A stretch of DNA of 64,000 bases, taken from the NCBI GenBank assembly GCA_027422505.1, contig JAPQWV010000005.1:12901501-12965500 (forward strand). Reading direction: 5' to 3'. The position numbers were made by a program, and so were the translations under genes. Under the pieces are notes generated by a model. That model had not been told where the DNA came from, ran no database searches, and saw nothing but the letters and a program-made list of their open reading frames with translations. The first letter of the stretch is position 1, and every line of letters starts with the position of its first letter. Of this stretch, positions 32,070-44,970 are shown piece after piece. The stretch is from Craterostigma plantagineum. Taxonomy: Eukaryota; Streptophyta; Magnoliopsida; Lamiales; Linderniaceae.

Positions 32070-33125
32070 GTGGGAGTCAGACAAAAATTTAGCACTCTTG
32101 GAGAAACATTGTTTGGTGGGGCTGAACTATGTAGACTAGCTCAGAGATTTGAGGATCGTTCTCAAATTAGCAAACTGGATTATGTCTTGGACATTAAGGA
32201 GCCAAAATTGCCCACAACTGAATCCAAAAATGAGGAGAATGTACTCCACAATAAGTGGGTTGAAGATTCAGCGAAGATGCACGTCTACATGCTTGTTGCG
32301 ACTTCTACGTCCAAGGGATCGAAGAAGAAGTCGAACAAGACAGGCGCGACCAAGGGTAGAGTCGACAAGAAGACGAAGACCACCAAGGTCGAAAGGTCGG
32401 GCGCAAAGCCCACGGATAAGTGCCTCATTTGCCAGCAGCTAGGCCATTGGAAGCGTAAATGTCCGAAGCTGGAGGCGTCTGACGCCTCAGGAAAACAATT
32501 AGTTTGTGAAGCTAATTGTTCTGTGTATTCTACTTCGTGGATACTTGACTCAGGGGCTAGTTCCCACATTTGTATTTTGAACCAAGGTCTAGAACGAAGT
32601 AGGAAGCTTCGAGCTGGCGAGGTCTTGATCAACGTAGGTAGTGGACATAGTGTACCAGCTACACACATGGGATCGAAGACCTTAGTCTTATCGTCATTAC
32701 ATTGTTTAGAACTTTCTGACGTTTTGGTTTTGCCGAAGGGGCTTAAAAATATTATTTCGATTCCTGTTTTGAGCAGACTAGGTTATGAATTTCGATTCAT
32801 TGATAATGTTTGCCATATTTATTTTAGAAATGAAAATGTTGGAAGTGCGACGTTAATAAATGGTTTATATTACGTCAACTTAAAAGACAATGTTAAAACT
32901 GTAAATGCAATCACCAAATCATCTACTCGGTCGAACGATCGATACATGTGGCACTTACGACTAGGCCACGCAGCAGAAGCGAAGATTGAACAGATGGAAA
33001 AGGACGGTCTGATTAGCATAGTGCGAACAGGCCCGATTTCTACCTGTCAGTCTTGCATCTTAGGGAAAATGACCAAGTCGCCCTTCATAGGGACTTTCAC
33101 TAGGGCCACGGAAGTACAGGTATAA
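32070..33125 (+). pseudogene. Copia A gag remnant, protease and GAG-pre-integrase
   Basis: The frame holds a short gag stretch (KLDYVLD), then with little between them a Lys-rich segment and the CCHC knuckle CLICQQLGHWKRKC (residues about 117-130). The protease motif LDSGASSH follows near residue 156, then MWHLRLGHA..CQSCILGK (GAG-pre-integrase). Gag looks internally shortened compared with typical copia gag. It ends at a stop just before the integrase core; about 50 extra bases separate it from the next frame. Confidence 0.82.
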
Positions 33126-33178
33126 AAAACAGGTATGACTGGCATAAAATCTACGATTGGATTCAAAAAAGCATAAGC

Positions 33179-33874
33179 TTGATCCACACTGACGTATGCG
33201 GACCATTTAAAGTAACGGCCCGAGGTAATTGCCGCTACTTCATAACGTTCACGGACGATTTCTTCCGCTACGGGAATGTCTATTGGATGAGACAAGAGTC
33301 CGAAGCTCTTGAAATGTTCAAAGAGTATAAAGCATTAGTAGAGAAGCAAACTGGCAAGTTCATTAAAGCCGTTCGGTCAGATCGAGGCGGTGAATACATG
33401 AGCCTTGACTTTGATGCATTTCTTAGAGAAAATGGCATCATCATACAGTTTTCCCTGCCAGGCACGCCGCAATTGAATGATGTGGCCGAACGGAGAAACC
33501 GAACGCTTTTAGATATGGTTCGGTCGATGATGAGTTACACAGATCTCCCCATTTCTTTGTGGGGATATGCCTTAGAAACAGCGGCCTATATCCTTAACAG
33601 GATACCTACCCGCTCTGCCGACAAGATTCCTTACGAGGCTTGGCATAATCGTAAGGCGAGTCTGAATCACGTCAGGGTCTGGGGTTGCCCCGCCTTTGTG
33701 AAAAAGTTGATGGCAGATAAGTTTGAATCAAGATCATTAATGGCAAGATTCGTCGGATATCCCGAGGACTCAATGGGGTATTGCTTCTTCGTCCCAGACG
33801 AACACAGGGTGTTCGTCGCTTTACGCGCTACTTTCTTGGAGCAAGAATTCGTAGGCGAAGGCGGTAAAGGATGA
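33179..33874 (+). pseudogene. Copia A integrase core
   Basis: rve domain with all three acidic residues in place: HTDVCGPF at the start, VRSDRGGEY near residue 65, and DVAERRNRTL near residue 100. Downstream are WGYALETAAYILNR and WGCPAFVK. It ends in a frameshift at 33,874 before the RT region. Confidence 0.85.
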
Positions 33875-35378
33875 GAAATAACTCTAAGAGAGTTAGGACG
33901 AATCGACTCCTATTCCAGAGTCGTTGGACTACGTTCCAGAAAACCCGGCTCAGCCGCAATTGCGTAGGTCCAGTAGGATATCTTATATGCCTGAGAGATA
34001 TGGTATGGTACACATCGAGCATGGGGATGCTGCGACTGAGGGATGCGTCGGGGACAATCCCGTCACCTACGACCAGACAATTGCTGGTACAGACTCCCTC
34101 AAGTGGCTTGAGGCTATGTAGGCCGAAATGAACTCGATGCACAGAAACGAGGTTTGGACTCTTGTAAACCTGCCTACTGGTTTTAGACCAATTGGGCAAT
34201 AAATGGATCTACAAGAAAAAGATTGGATCTGATGGACAGGTGGAGACGTACAAAGCTAGGCTTGTAGCGAAAGGGTATAGTCAGATGAGGGAATTGACTA
34301 TGAAGAAACTTTCTCACCTGTCGCAATGATAAAGTCCATTCGAATCATGCTTGCGATAGCAGCACACTACGACTATGAGATCTGGCAGATGGACGTAAAG
34401 ACCGCTTTCCTGAATGGATTCCTCCAGGAGGAAATCTATATGGAACAGCCCAAGGGTTTTACGTCAGAAGCAGATGCTCGAAAAGTGTGCAAACTGAATC
34501 GGTCCATTTATGGGCTGAAACAGGCTTCAAGGAGTCGGAATCTTCGGTTCGATGAAGTAGTTAAGAACTACGGATTCATAAAGAATGAAGATGAGCCCTG
34601 TGTTTACAGAAAGGCCAGTGGGAGCAAGGTGTCGTTTCTAGTATTGTACGTATATGATATCCTTTTGATAGGAAACGACATTGGGATGCTCTAAGACATT
34701 AAAGCTTGGCTTTCAAACGAATTCTCTATGAAAGACCTCGGAGAAGCGACCTATATTTTAGGAATTCGCCTATTTAGAGATAGGGCGAAAAGGTCAATAG
34801 GCTTGTCTCATGCCCTTTACTTAGATAAAGTCCTTAAAAGGTTTAAAATGGACGAGTCTAAGAAAGGGTTCCTACCTATCAGGCATGGGATTCATCTCTC
34901 AAAGGCTATGTCTCCTCAGAATGAGGTACAAAGACAAGAGATGAGTGGAGTCCCCTATGCTTCAGCTGTGGATAGCCTGATGTACGCGATGCTTTGCACA
35001 CGACCAGATATAGCGTAGGCTGTGGGCGTAATGAGTAGGTTTCAGGCTAACCCTGGTAAGGAACATTGGGCGGCAGTAAAGACAGTTCTGAAGTACCTTA
35101 GACGGACTAAGGACTTGATACAGATTTATGGCCCAGGAGAATTGGAAGTAGATGGATATACAGATTTGGACTTCCAATCAGATGTGGATGACCGAAAGTC
35201 TACTTCGGGTTTTGTCTTTACGCTCAATGGTGGGGCAGTGTCTTGGAAAAGTTTCAAACAAAGCACGACTGCAGATTCCACCACTGAGGCAGAGTATATC
35301 ACAGCTTCAGAAGCTGCCAAAGAGGGTGTTTGGATACGCAAGCTTCTGGAGGAACTACAGGTGGTACCTATCATCGTG
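33875..35378 (+). pseudogene. Copia A reverse transcriptase and RNase H N-part, multiply broken
   Basis: RVT_2 fragments lie in several frames: RRSSRISYMPERYG (33924 on), WTLVNLPTGF, then [25 protein letters not shown] (34326-34694). The catalytic YVDD reads YVYD (TAT for GAT at 34653-34655). Stops at 34692-34694 and 35016-35018 interrupt it. The RNase H region begins at 35022 (GYTDLDFQSDVDDRKSTSGF, TTEAEYI) and is cut by gypsy H at 35383. Confidence 0.85.
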
Positions 35379-35383
35379 GATCG

Positions 35384-38030
35384 TGTGGCGACCCTACTTT
35401 TCTAATTACGATTAGTGGCGGATTTCCGCAACGTAAGCCGCGGAAGGCCCGTCTAATTAAAACTTTTTCCTAGAATAATATACATTACGACAAAATGTCG
35501 TCTACATAGTCAGCCTATACATAGGCCGTAGCCCCAAAATAATAAAATAGCAAAAACCCTAACGCCGCTCCACAGGTCGCATCCATGTACCACCCTGCCC
35601 TCAAAAGTCCGTGGAGCACCGCCACCAGCCGCCTCAGCCTTGACGCGTAGCAGCGTCAGACTCAGTACCTACAACACGTAAACACTGAGCGATTTGCCCA
35701 GTAGGTGAATAAAATGCATGTATGCAAGTGTGCACTCAATCCCAATCCCCATATCTCACAACATGATATAATGCACACTCTTTCTTTTCCCATATCCTAT
35801 CTCATCTCATACAACACAGGGCCCTAGGTTAGGCTCGGCACCCACGCGCGCAATAAGTATCATGGGTGGTCACGTGATTCCACTCGTATCCAGTATCATG
35901 GGTGATAACACCCGTATCCAATATCATGGGTAATAACCCACAGTCATGGGCGGTCAGACCCGTATCAGTACCATGGGTAATATATCAATATACCCGTATC
36001 CATATCAGCGGTATGCACCTCGAATCGACCACATCCGAGTAGACAGATCGATCACGTCTATCTCCGCTAAGTGGCGTGCGAACCCAACCTCAAATAACAA
36101 TCAAAATCATCTCAGTCTACCCCAATCGTTCGTATATCAAGTCATCACCGTTCGCAAATTTACGGTGGAAACCATCTCTCTCCCTCACGTGATATGCACA
36201 TGCTATGCATATAAGCGTAATAGCGTATAAAAACATGGTTCGCATGAAATGTCCGTAAAACACGTAAACACGTAAATCACGTAAATCACAGAAATCACGT
36301 AAATCACAGAAATCACATAAATCACATTTGTGTTTACGCATTGTAGATGGATGATCCACCTACCTGTCCTCCCGATACACTCAGCTAAGTAATCTGGTGG
36401 AATCCCTATACGTCGATCCTCTGAATATAATAATAAGGATTTTCATATTAATTTACTAAATCATGTAAATTTCGAAAGTGCTAAAATTATCAAAAACCCT
36501 AAAATACCGAAAATTTATGAAGTGTCGAAACTTTTACTTATCAAGAAGGTAAATATCGAAATCTAGTCATTGGAAATGTCGAAGGCTTGTAAAACGTCGA
36601 GACCCTCTAACTGTAAATGTCGAGATATATATAAAGATGTCGAATTAGAAATGTCGAACACATTTCTATGTCGAGCTAAAAATGTCGAGGCTTATTCCAT
36701 GAAGATGTCGAAGCCCTTATAGGATGTCGAGACCTTCTACATCGATATCCTTAAGAAATGTCGATATCATATAAATGTCGAGATAACCTAATAATGTCGA
36801 GATGTTAATCTTAAAATGTCGTGATGTATACCTAACAAATGTCGAGCTATTCCTACCAAAATGTCGAATACCTTATAGAATATCGAGACACCTTAGTAAA
36901 TATCGAGACCTACTGATAATATCGAGACCTTGATTAAAATTGAAATGTCGAGTTCTTCTAAAGCGATTATAAATGTCGAGACACATAACAGAAAATATCG
37001 AGACCATGATGTCGAAATCTTTCTCTTATAAAACTCGAAATCTTCTCATTTACCTCTCGACAATTTCTATTCATCAGCTTACTATCATTTCGAGATCTTT
37101 CAAAACCCCTACTGTTTATATACCAAAAACCGTGGCATCCCAACTGAGTCTGCCATTTCAACTATCTCCTAAAAGTTTACCCTAATCTCATAATATGGTA
37201 CCCTTAATTTAACGCAAACTTCATAGCATAATTGTCCACAAAATTGGAAACCCTTAAACTGTCAAGCTTAACATACACTTACTATAGAACAAGAATACCT
37301 ATTCCTTATTCAAACTCAATTCAAAGCTTTCAATAATAAGGTTTCGAAACTCCTAGTAAATATATAAATCATATAACATACTGAAACTCATTAATTACGT
37401 AACATGTTTATGTATAGAAGCTTACCTTCCTCACTTTCGGATTTGTCTTTCCAATTTTTTTACTAGTTCAATCGAATGTGTCTTGCTCCTTTTTCTCTCT
37501 GATGTTCTTCTTTGTACTTGACGAAAATCACGTTAGATGAGGGTTTTTACTTTGTAGATTCAAATGGATATATTCTGTTATTCAAGGTTGGAATTCGTGT
37601 ATTAAGGTGACAACTTGATGACGATTATTTCCTCCCAAGCTAAGTAAAGATTTTCTAATAGTTATCCACATTCCATTCAATCGAAATCTTTTAGTAATTA
37701 TAGTACAATATTATGTGCCGAACACTTTCTACTACTAAGAAAATATACCTTAAGGATATTCTATTTGATTAATCCATATGTCCCATTACTTCTTTTATTT
37801 TAGTCGACTCTACGTCTAATGTTATTTGTTTTTCAAGACTTAACTTATAATATTTCAACCTTTTCTATCGGGTCTATAGATTCAACATTTTGAGATGTCT
37901 AAATTAAATAATTACAACACTCTAGTTTACCTCGGAATTCTCATACTTAAATTTTGTTATCAATATCATTATTATGAATATCATATAGCTAATTACAATA
38001 AATCCCGTATTAAATTTTACGGGTATTACA
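35384..38030 (-). mobile_element. Gypsy H 3' LTR
   Basis: TGTGGCGACC..GTATTACA on the plus strand. It holds the TGTCGA array (about 36,520-37,060), a short AAATCACGT/AAATCACAG repeat (about 36,256-36,330) and the CCCGTA..TACGGG hairpin at its start. Frames seen here are duplicated in the other LTR and are not genes. Confidence 0.95.
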
Positions 38031-38043
38031 TCCTCCCCCCCTT
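38031..38043 (-). promoter_or_regulatory. Gypsy H polypurine tract
   Basis: Minus-strand AAGGGGGGGAGGA abuts the 3' LTR, preceded by the usual gypsy string GGGGACGAAATTC. Confidence 0.88.
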
Positions 38044-38179
38044 AAAAGAATTTCGTCCCCGAAATTCAGTGGTGGAGGACTCACGTTCGGTTCTACGACT
38101 AGCCTTTATTCGTGTATTCCCCATACCCTCTAGGTGTACTTATTTCTATTCTCATCACGCTTTCGATGCGCACTCTAGG

Positions 38180-38522
38180 CGAGAGTTTTAGAAATAGGGG
38201 CAAACTCTGGAATCAGATCTATCCTGAACCTTATTTCCCGATTAAGGGGTAACTCCGGGAGATCATTGAGAAATATATCAGCATGCTAATTAACTATCGT
38301 TACGCTTTTCAGTTCTGGCCGAGGTAATTCCTCCGCCTTCACCGCATATATGAGATAAGACTCACGACCGGACCTCAAAAGTCGCTGAGCCTTTAGAGCA
38401 GAAGTTCGTGGAACACGAGTCGAACTAGCTTTATCCGAAAAAGTGAACACCTCTTCTTCGGGCAATTGGAATTTTACGACCTTCTTGTTATTATCTATAG
38501 TGGCTCGTATTTCGAAAGCCAA
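38180..38522 (-). pseudogene. Gypsy H protease end / RT leader remnant
   Basis: Minus-strand frame from 38522 matches the segment of gypsy D just after the protease (KVVTF-like, RISALKAQRL, then LP..REI.F.IDL.P and P.SK). It stops about 38,180-38,190, where sequence jumps to the 3' end of the polyprotein. RT, RNase H and integrase are therefore deleted. Confidence 0.72.
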
Positions 38523-38657
38523 ATCATTCCAAAGATGACAACATAGTCATTCATTGGTATCACAATTAGGTCGACGCTCAATTCCTACCATCAACGTTCA
38601 CGGAGCATCCTTTTAACACTTGGTTAGTGCCCATCGGATCTCTATATGGCAGAGAAA

Positions 38658-39899
38658 CTACATAGTTGCATTTAGATCAGGTAGGAGAGATCCCACCTTT
38701 TCCACGTACTTGGCCGACACAAACGAATGTGTGGCCCCAGAGTCATTTAACACTGAAGTAGGCATGCTATAAAAAGTTAGCGTACCCGTCACTAATGCGG
38801 GATTCGCTTCAGCCTCCTCGTTTGTTAATGTGAAAACTCGCGCTGGCACTAGAGGAGGTCGGGTTAGAGGTTGATTCGGAACTTGAGGCACATTCACGTG
38901 ACACGTTCTAGCAAAATGCCCAACCTTTCCACATCGAAAGCACTGCGGAGTTAGGTTCGGTCCTGTTCTACGACATACACCGTAGTGGTAGCGTCCGCAC
39001 TGTTTACACTGTGGTACGATGTTCGTGGGTCGGTTTGGAACATTACCCGATCCCTGGTTCGGCCTCGGTTGCCAGTTTTGTTGGCCTTGTGGATTCCCGT
39101 GATAGTCTGGCCCCTTACCGAATAACTGGCGCTTCTGGTTCCCTCCTCCCTGTTGTCCCTCAACTCTTTTCTTTGCTTCATGCGCCTTCGCAATCCTGGT
39201 CTCTGCCTGTTCTGCCACGATAGCTCGCTCGGCAATACGAGCGTATGTCTTCCCTTCCGTATCATACATACTCACGTTTCGGAAGAGCTCGGGCTTGAGA
39301 CCCTCCAAGAAACGCTCAATCTTCAGCTCGTCGGTTGCCACCATATGTGGCGCGAACCTTGATAGCTGTTCGAACTTGCGGATGTATTCCGCCACCGACA
39401 TCCCTCCTTGCTTAAGGTTAATAAACTCGTTCATCTTCTGTGTTCGATCTGGCGCTGTAAAATACTTTCCCCTGAAGATTGTCTTAAACCTCTCCCAGGT
39501 CATGGTGGCTGGGTCTTCAAGCACTTGCACTGTGTCCCACCAATATCCCGCATCTCCACGTAGCACGAATGCGGCGCACATCACCTTCTCAGTATCAGGT
39601 AGATGGCTAACGCGAAACATACTTTCGATAGTTCTGAGCCAATCCTCTGCGTCAGTAGGATCGGCAGCCTCCTCGAAGGTAGGGGGATTTAGTCTGCGGA
39701 ACCTCTCCCCGGCCGCTTCTATACGTTCTAGTCCCGGGGATGCATGACGTTCAGAAGAGTTCTGACGGTGAATGAGATCATTGATCTGATCTGACTGTCG
39801 CCGGATCAGATCAGTCAACTGATGGATGGTAGAATTAGGTGGGGATTCAGATCCCGCCCTACGACTAGAACTGCCTACCTCTCTACGTCCCTTCGGCAT
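38658..39899 (-). CDS. Gypsy H gag with start of protease
   Basis: 413 codons from the ATG at 39899. The retrotransposon gag domain lies about residues 70-200 (RRLNPPTFEEAADPTDAEDWL, MTWERFKTIFRGKYF, FINLKQGGMSVAEYIRKFEQLSRFAPHM). A variant zinc finger CKQCGRYHYGVC and a canonical CCHC knuckle CFRCGKVGHFARTC lie about residues 296-335. The protease motif reads NDSGATHSFVS (usually VDSGATHSF) near residue 390. It ends soon after. Close in plan to gypsy D gag (49407). It may supply functional Gag. Confidence 0.87.
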   Translation of the reverse strand: MPKGRREVGSSSRRAGSESPPNSTIHQLTDLIRRQSDQINDLIHRQNSSERHASPGLERIEAAGERFRRLNPPTFEEAADPTDAEDWLRTIESMFRVSHLPDTEKVMCAAFVLRGDAGYWWDTVQVLEDPATMTWERFKTIFRGKYFTAPDRTQKMNEFINLKQGGMSVAEYIRKFEQLSRFAPHMVATDELKIERFLEGLKPELFRNVSMYDTEGKTYARIAERAIVAEQAETRIAKAHEAKKRVEGQQGGGNQKRQLFGKGPDYHGNPQGQQNWQPRPNQGSGNVPNRPTNIVPQCKQCGRYHYGVCRRTGPNLTPQCFRCGKVGHFARTCHVNVPQVPNQPLTRPPLVPARVFTLTNEEAEANPALVTGTLTFYSMPTSVLNDSGATHSFVSAKYVEKVGSLLPDLNATM

Positions 39900-40046
39900 T
39901 TTTAACTAATTCTACAGTCAGTCATAGAAAGCACACATATCAAATAACACGTAATCACATAATCAATCATTGAACTTACAGGCCAGGCTGGTTCTCCAGG
40001 CTTTTGAGCGGCAGTACATGGACAGTCTGCAGAATCTAAAGCCGAA

Positions 40047-40058
40047 GCTCTGATACCA
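40047..40058 (-). promoter_or_regulatory. Gypsy H primer-binding site (initiator-Met tRNA)
   Basis: TGGTATCAGAGC on the minus strand, two bases from the 5' LTR. Confidence 0.93.
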
Positions 40059-40060
40059 CC

Positions 40061-42707
40061 TGTGGCGACCCTACTTTTCTAATTACGATTAGTGGCGGAT
40101 TTCCGCAACGTAAGCCGCGGAAGGCCCGTCTAATTAAAACTTTTTCCTAGAATAATATACATTACGACAAAATGTCGTCTACATAGTCAGCCTATACATA
40201 GGCCGTAGCCCCAAAATAATAAAATAGCAAAAACCCTAACGCCGCTCCACAGGTCGCATCCATGTACCGCCCTGCCCTCAAAAGTCCGTGGAGCACCGCC
40301 ACCAGCCGCCTCAGCCTTGACGCGTAGCAGCGTCAGACTCAGTACCTACAACACGTAAACACTGAGCGATTTGCCCAGTAGGTGAATAAAATGCATGTAT
40401 GCAAGTGTGCACTCAATCCCAATCCCCATATCTCACAACATGATATAATGCACACTCTTTCTTTTCCCATATCCTATCTCATCTCATACAACACAGGGCC
40501 CTAGGTTAGGCTCGGCACCCACGCGCGCAATAAGTATCATGGGTGGTCACGTGATTCCACTCGTATCCAGTATCATGGGTGATAACACCCGTATCCAATA
40601 TCATGGGTAATAACCCACAGTCATGGGCGGTCAGACCCGTATCAGTACCATGGGTAATATATCAATATACCCGTATCCATATCAGCGGTATGCACCTCGA
40701 ATCGACCACATCCGAGTAGACAGATCGATCACGTCTATCTCCGCTAAGTGGCGTGCGAACCCAACCTCAAATAACAATCAAAATCATCTCAGTCTACCCC
40801 AATCGTTCGTATATCAAGTCATCACCGTTCGCAAATTTACGGTGGAAACCATCTCTCTCCCTCACGTGATATGCACATGCTATGCATATAAGCGTAATAG
40901 CGTATAAAAACATGGTTCGCATGAAATGTCCGTAAAATACGTAAACACGTAAATCACGTAAATCACAGAAATCACGTAAATCACAGAAATCACATAAATC
41001 ACATTTGTGTTTACGCATTGTAGATGGATGATCCACCTACCTGTCCTCCCGATACACTCAGCTAAGTAATCTGGTGGAATCCCTATACGTCGATCCTCTG
41101 AATATAATAATAAGGATTTTCATATTAATTTACTAAATCATGTAAATTTCGAAAGTGCTAAAATTATCAAAAACCCTAAAATACCGAAAATTTATGAAGT
41201 GTCGAAACTTTTACTTATCAAGAAGGTAAATATCGAAATCTAGTCATTGGAAATGTCGAAGGCTTGTAAAACGTCGAGACCCTCTAACTGTAAATGTCGA
41301 GATATATATAAAGATGTCGAATTAGAAATGTCGAACACATTTCTATGTCGAGCTAAAAATGTCGAGGCTTATTCCATGAAGATGTCGAAGCCCTTATAGG
41401 ATGTCGAGACTTTCTACATCGATATCCTTAAGAAATGTCGATATCATATAAATGTCGAGATAACCTAATAATGTCGAGATGTTAATCTTAAAATGTCGTG
41501 ATGTATACCTAACAAATGTCGAGCTATTCCTACCAAAATGTCGAATACCTTATAGAATATCGAGACACCTTAGTAAATATCGAGACCTACTGATAATATC
41601 GAGACCTTGATTAAAATTGAAATGTCGAGTTCTTCTAAAGCGATTATAAATGTCGAGACACATAACAGAAAATATCGAGACCATGATGTCGAAATCTTTC
41701 TCTTATAAAACTCGAAATCTTCTCATTTACCTCTCGACAATTTCTATTCATCAGCTTACTATCATTTCGAGATCTTTCAAAACCCCTACTGTTTATATAC
41801 CAAAAACCGTGGCATCCCAACTGAGTCTGCCATTTCAACTATCTCCTAAAAGTTTACCCTAATCTCATAATATGGTACCCTTAATTTAACGCAAACTTCA
41901 TAGCATAATTGTCCACAAAATTGGAAACCCTTAAACTGTCAAGCTTAACATACACTTACTATAGAACAAGAATACCTATTCCTTATTCAAACTCAATTCA
42001 AAGCTTTCAATAATAAGGTTTCGAAACTCCTAGTAAATATATAAATCATATAACATACTGAAACTCATTAATTACGTAACATGTTTATGTATAGAAGCTT
42101 ACCTTCCTCACTTTCGGATTTGTCTTTCCAATTTTTTTACGAGTTCAATCGAATGTGTCTTGCTCCTTTTTCTCTCTGATGTTCTTCTTTGTACTTGACG
42201 AAAATCACGTTAGATGAGGGTTTTTACTTTGTAGATTCAAATGGATATATTCTGTTATTCAAGGTTGGAATTCGTGTATTAAGGTGACAACTTGATGACG
42301 ATTATTTCCTCCCAAGCTAAGTAAAGATTTTCTAATAGTTATCCACATTCCATTCAATCGAAATCTTTTAGTAATTATAGTACAATATTATGTGCCGAAC
42401 ACTTTCTACTACTAAGAAAATATACCTTAAGGATATTCTATTTGATTAATCCATATGTCCCATTACTTCTTTTATTTTAGTCGACTCTACGTCTAATGTT
42501 ATTTGTTTTTCAAGACTTAACTTATAATATTTCAACCTTTTCTATCGGGTCTATAGATTCAACATTTTGAGATGTCTAAATTAAATAATTACAACACTCT
42601 AGTTTACCTCGGAATTCTCATACTTAAATTTTGTTATCAATATCATTATTATGAATATCATATAGCTAATTACAATAAATCCCGTATTAAATTTTACGGG
42701 TATTACA
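40061..42707 (-). mobile_element. Gypsy H 5' LTR
   Basis: Same 2647-bp length as the 3' LTR, with about four substitutions noticed. It carries the TGTCGA array at about 41,197-41,738. Confidence 0.95.
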
Positions 42708-42712
42708 GATCG

Positions 42713-42941
42713 CCCGCTACCATTGTGGTGCGACAACAGCGGGGCTATTGCACAAGCTAAGGAACCACGTGCTCACAGTAAATCCAAACACATAGAGAGA
42801 AAATACCACGTGCTGCGTGGCTTTATTGAAAATGGCACAATAGCCATGCAGAAAATCGCCTCTGTAGAGAATGCAGCGGACCTGTTCACGAAGCCACTAC
42901 CACAGGCAGTGCTCGATCGACACCTCGATAAAATGGGTTAA
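42713..42941 (+). pseudogene. Copia A RNase H C-terminus
   Basis: Continues the copia A RNase H interrupted by gypsy H: CDNSGAIAQAKEP, SKHIERKYHV, ADLFTKPLPQ, then a stop at 42939-42941, as usual for TNT1-like pol ends. Confidence 0.88.
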
Positions 42942-42964
42942 GATATGATAACACGTGGCATTAG

Positions 42965-42978
42965 TGCAAGTGGGAGAT
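42965..42978 (+). promoter_or_regulatory. Copia A polypurine tract
   Basis: GCAAGTGGGAGAT directly precedes the 3' LTR. Confidence 0.85.
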
Positions 42979-44970
42979 TGTTGAGGTATATGCCCTAGAT
43001 GCCGTACGAGGACTGGGAGTATGAGGGCAATTTGCTAGTTTTGTAGTGTTTAGTGATGTAATTTGATTACTTCTATTAATGGAATGACTTTATTCATCAT
43101 TAATTAATTATTGGATGAATAAATTAAAAGTTAAATTATTAATTAGTCTAAAGATTTCACCTTGCCATCTGGGTGGATAAAACAAATTAATAAAACTCAA
43201 ATATTGGCAGTTTAGTTACTGCAATATTAAAATAGTCCACAAGTCTTAAGTCTCCAGTAGGGTGACTGGAATGACACGTACGACTTGTTTGTCGATGGGT
43301 CCAATATGGTTGTGCCAACCGTTCACTTGGGAAGTGGGAGCCCATGACAATGATACAAGATGAATCAGGGGATTATCTGTATTTAGACACTGACTCGTAA
43401 TCGAACGATCACACGCTTGGATTGTCCTTGATCGATCGATTTATTGTAGTAGTATGCGTGAACCTTAGACCGAAAGGGTTAACTTGGGGTTGATCTTGAG
43501 GTCTTGACTTGTCACTAGTTTGCTAGGCCCGTCTTGCCGGTGGCATGGGTCAGCGGCGAAATGCGGTCTTAACTTTTGATGTGATTGCCGGTTGAACCGC
43601 GGATGGGATTTACGGTCTCAATTAAATTCGAGGTTAACGTCCTATGGCAAGTTTAATGTGCGGGAAGTTATCCAAGTCTCTGGCCAGAGCATATAACTGA
43701 CTCACTATAGTCGTGGAGTGCAGTTTCGCCGACATAAACGACATAGAGTCGAGTTCTGTAAGTTTAACTATGCGTGACTTTCACTCGACCGGAACGAACG
43801 TAAAGGGTTTATACGTATGACGAAAATCTACAGTCGGTTCATGGATTATGATTAGATCAAATTCGTACTCAAGTTGGGATCTGTTCGGTACCACGGGGCT
43901 GGCTAGGTAAAACCCGAACTCCTAGATGCCTCCTGGGCCGGTTGAGACGAACCAAGAGAGTCGGGCTTAAAAAGGGCAACCGATACAACGTCGTCATCAG
44001 AGAGAGAGACAAGGCTAGGTCCTAGATTGTGACATTAGGGTTTGGGGCTTGGCCAAAACCTTGATCGGCCGAAAATACTAAGTTTGACTAGTGAGGGGTA
44101 AAATGGTCTTTTCACCTCATGATATATTTTTGAAATAAAATATTTGATATTGAATATTTAGTATATGATTTAAATTAGATTTAGATCTTTATTATTTTCT
44201 TAGAGAAATAATATTGTTTAATTTGGAATTAAATAATGTATATCGGATATATATATATATATATATATATAAGTTTCGAATTTTTATTAGATAAAATTTC
44301 AAAAATTATTAAATATATTTATATTGGATATTATATATTTAAAATATACTAAATATGATATTTTAATTAATTAAGGTATTGGATATTTAATTAATTAAAT
44401 ATAAAGTTTAAATTTTGAATTCATTACTTAATAAAACGAAGACTTGGTAAAAGGGGAGGTTTGAGGATTTTTTCCACCTACCTTAACCTATTTTTGGCTA
44501 ATCCTAAGAGGTATAAAGAAGGATTTCGAGATCCTAAAGTGTGTAAAAGCTAAATTTTCGAAATACAAGCCAAAGAGAAAAAAAAACTACGAGTTTTCTC
44601 CTCTCAGCACTTTCTCTCTCGCACTCTCTCTCTCGGGGGCAGCAAGCAGTTCGTTCTTGGCCTAGCCGCACATGCAAGAACAGCTGCGACGTTAGTAAAG
44701 TGCCGGCGTGATGATCTTGCGCAAAGAAGGCTTCCCGTTCGTGTGCTTTTGGCGTAGGAGAGGGGCACTACGCCTCGGGGATTCGAAGGATTCGAAGCTA
44801 GCCATCGTCAAGAGATTTCCAAGGTATCATGGCTGATCCTTTATCTCTTTATGTCAATACGTTCTCGTGTTTGTAGCCGAGCGATCTTGGATAGGCGGGA
44901 AACCCCGTAAAATTTTAAAATTCCGCCGTTCTAGGAACGTGGGTCCAGGGACCCTCGGGGATTCTCAACA
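42979..44970 (+). mobile_element. Copia A 3' LTR
   Basis: TGTTGAGG..CTCAACA, 1992 bp, followed by GCATA (44971-44975). It includes a (TA)n run at about 44,247-44,270. No gene. Confidence 0.93.

Larger units (their letters stand above)
35384..42707 (-). mobile_element. Gypsy H: non-autonomous Ty3/gypsy (Tekay-like) with gag but no RT, RNase H or integrase
   Basis: Minus-strand element with two 2647-bp LTRs (35384-38030, 40061-42707), a GATCG target duplication (35379-35383, 42708-42712) and only 2.03 kb inside. It retains PBS, gag, protease start, a scrap leading into RT, and PPT. I count about four mismatches between the LTRs (roughly 99.8% identity), so the insertion is recent. It must rely on proteins from a full-length relative. 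It resembles the gag-only class of plant LTR elements (TR-GAG-like). Confidence 0.93.
14804..44970 (+). mobile_element. Copia A: Ty1/copia (Tork/TNT1-like), disrupted by B and H
   Basis: LTR ends TGTTGAGG..CTCAACA, flanked by GCATA (14799-14803 and 44971-44975). With the nested B and H removed, the element is about 9 kb. The 5' LTR (202 + 1830 bp) and 3' LTR (1992 bp) differ by several indels and substitutions, so this insertion is older than B or H. Gag is damaged and pol is split by stops; integrase residues D, D, E remain, but the RT motif is YVYD in place of YVDD. Confidence 0.9.

Noticed and set aside
35946..36359. ORFs repeated exactly at 40623-41036
   Set aside because: Both copies are inside the gypsy H LTRs; duplication reflects the LTR, not a gene.
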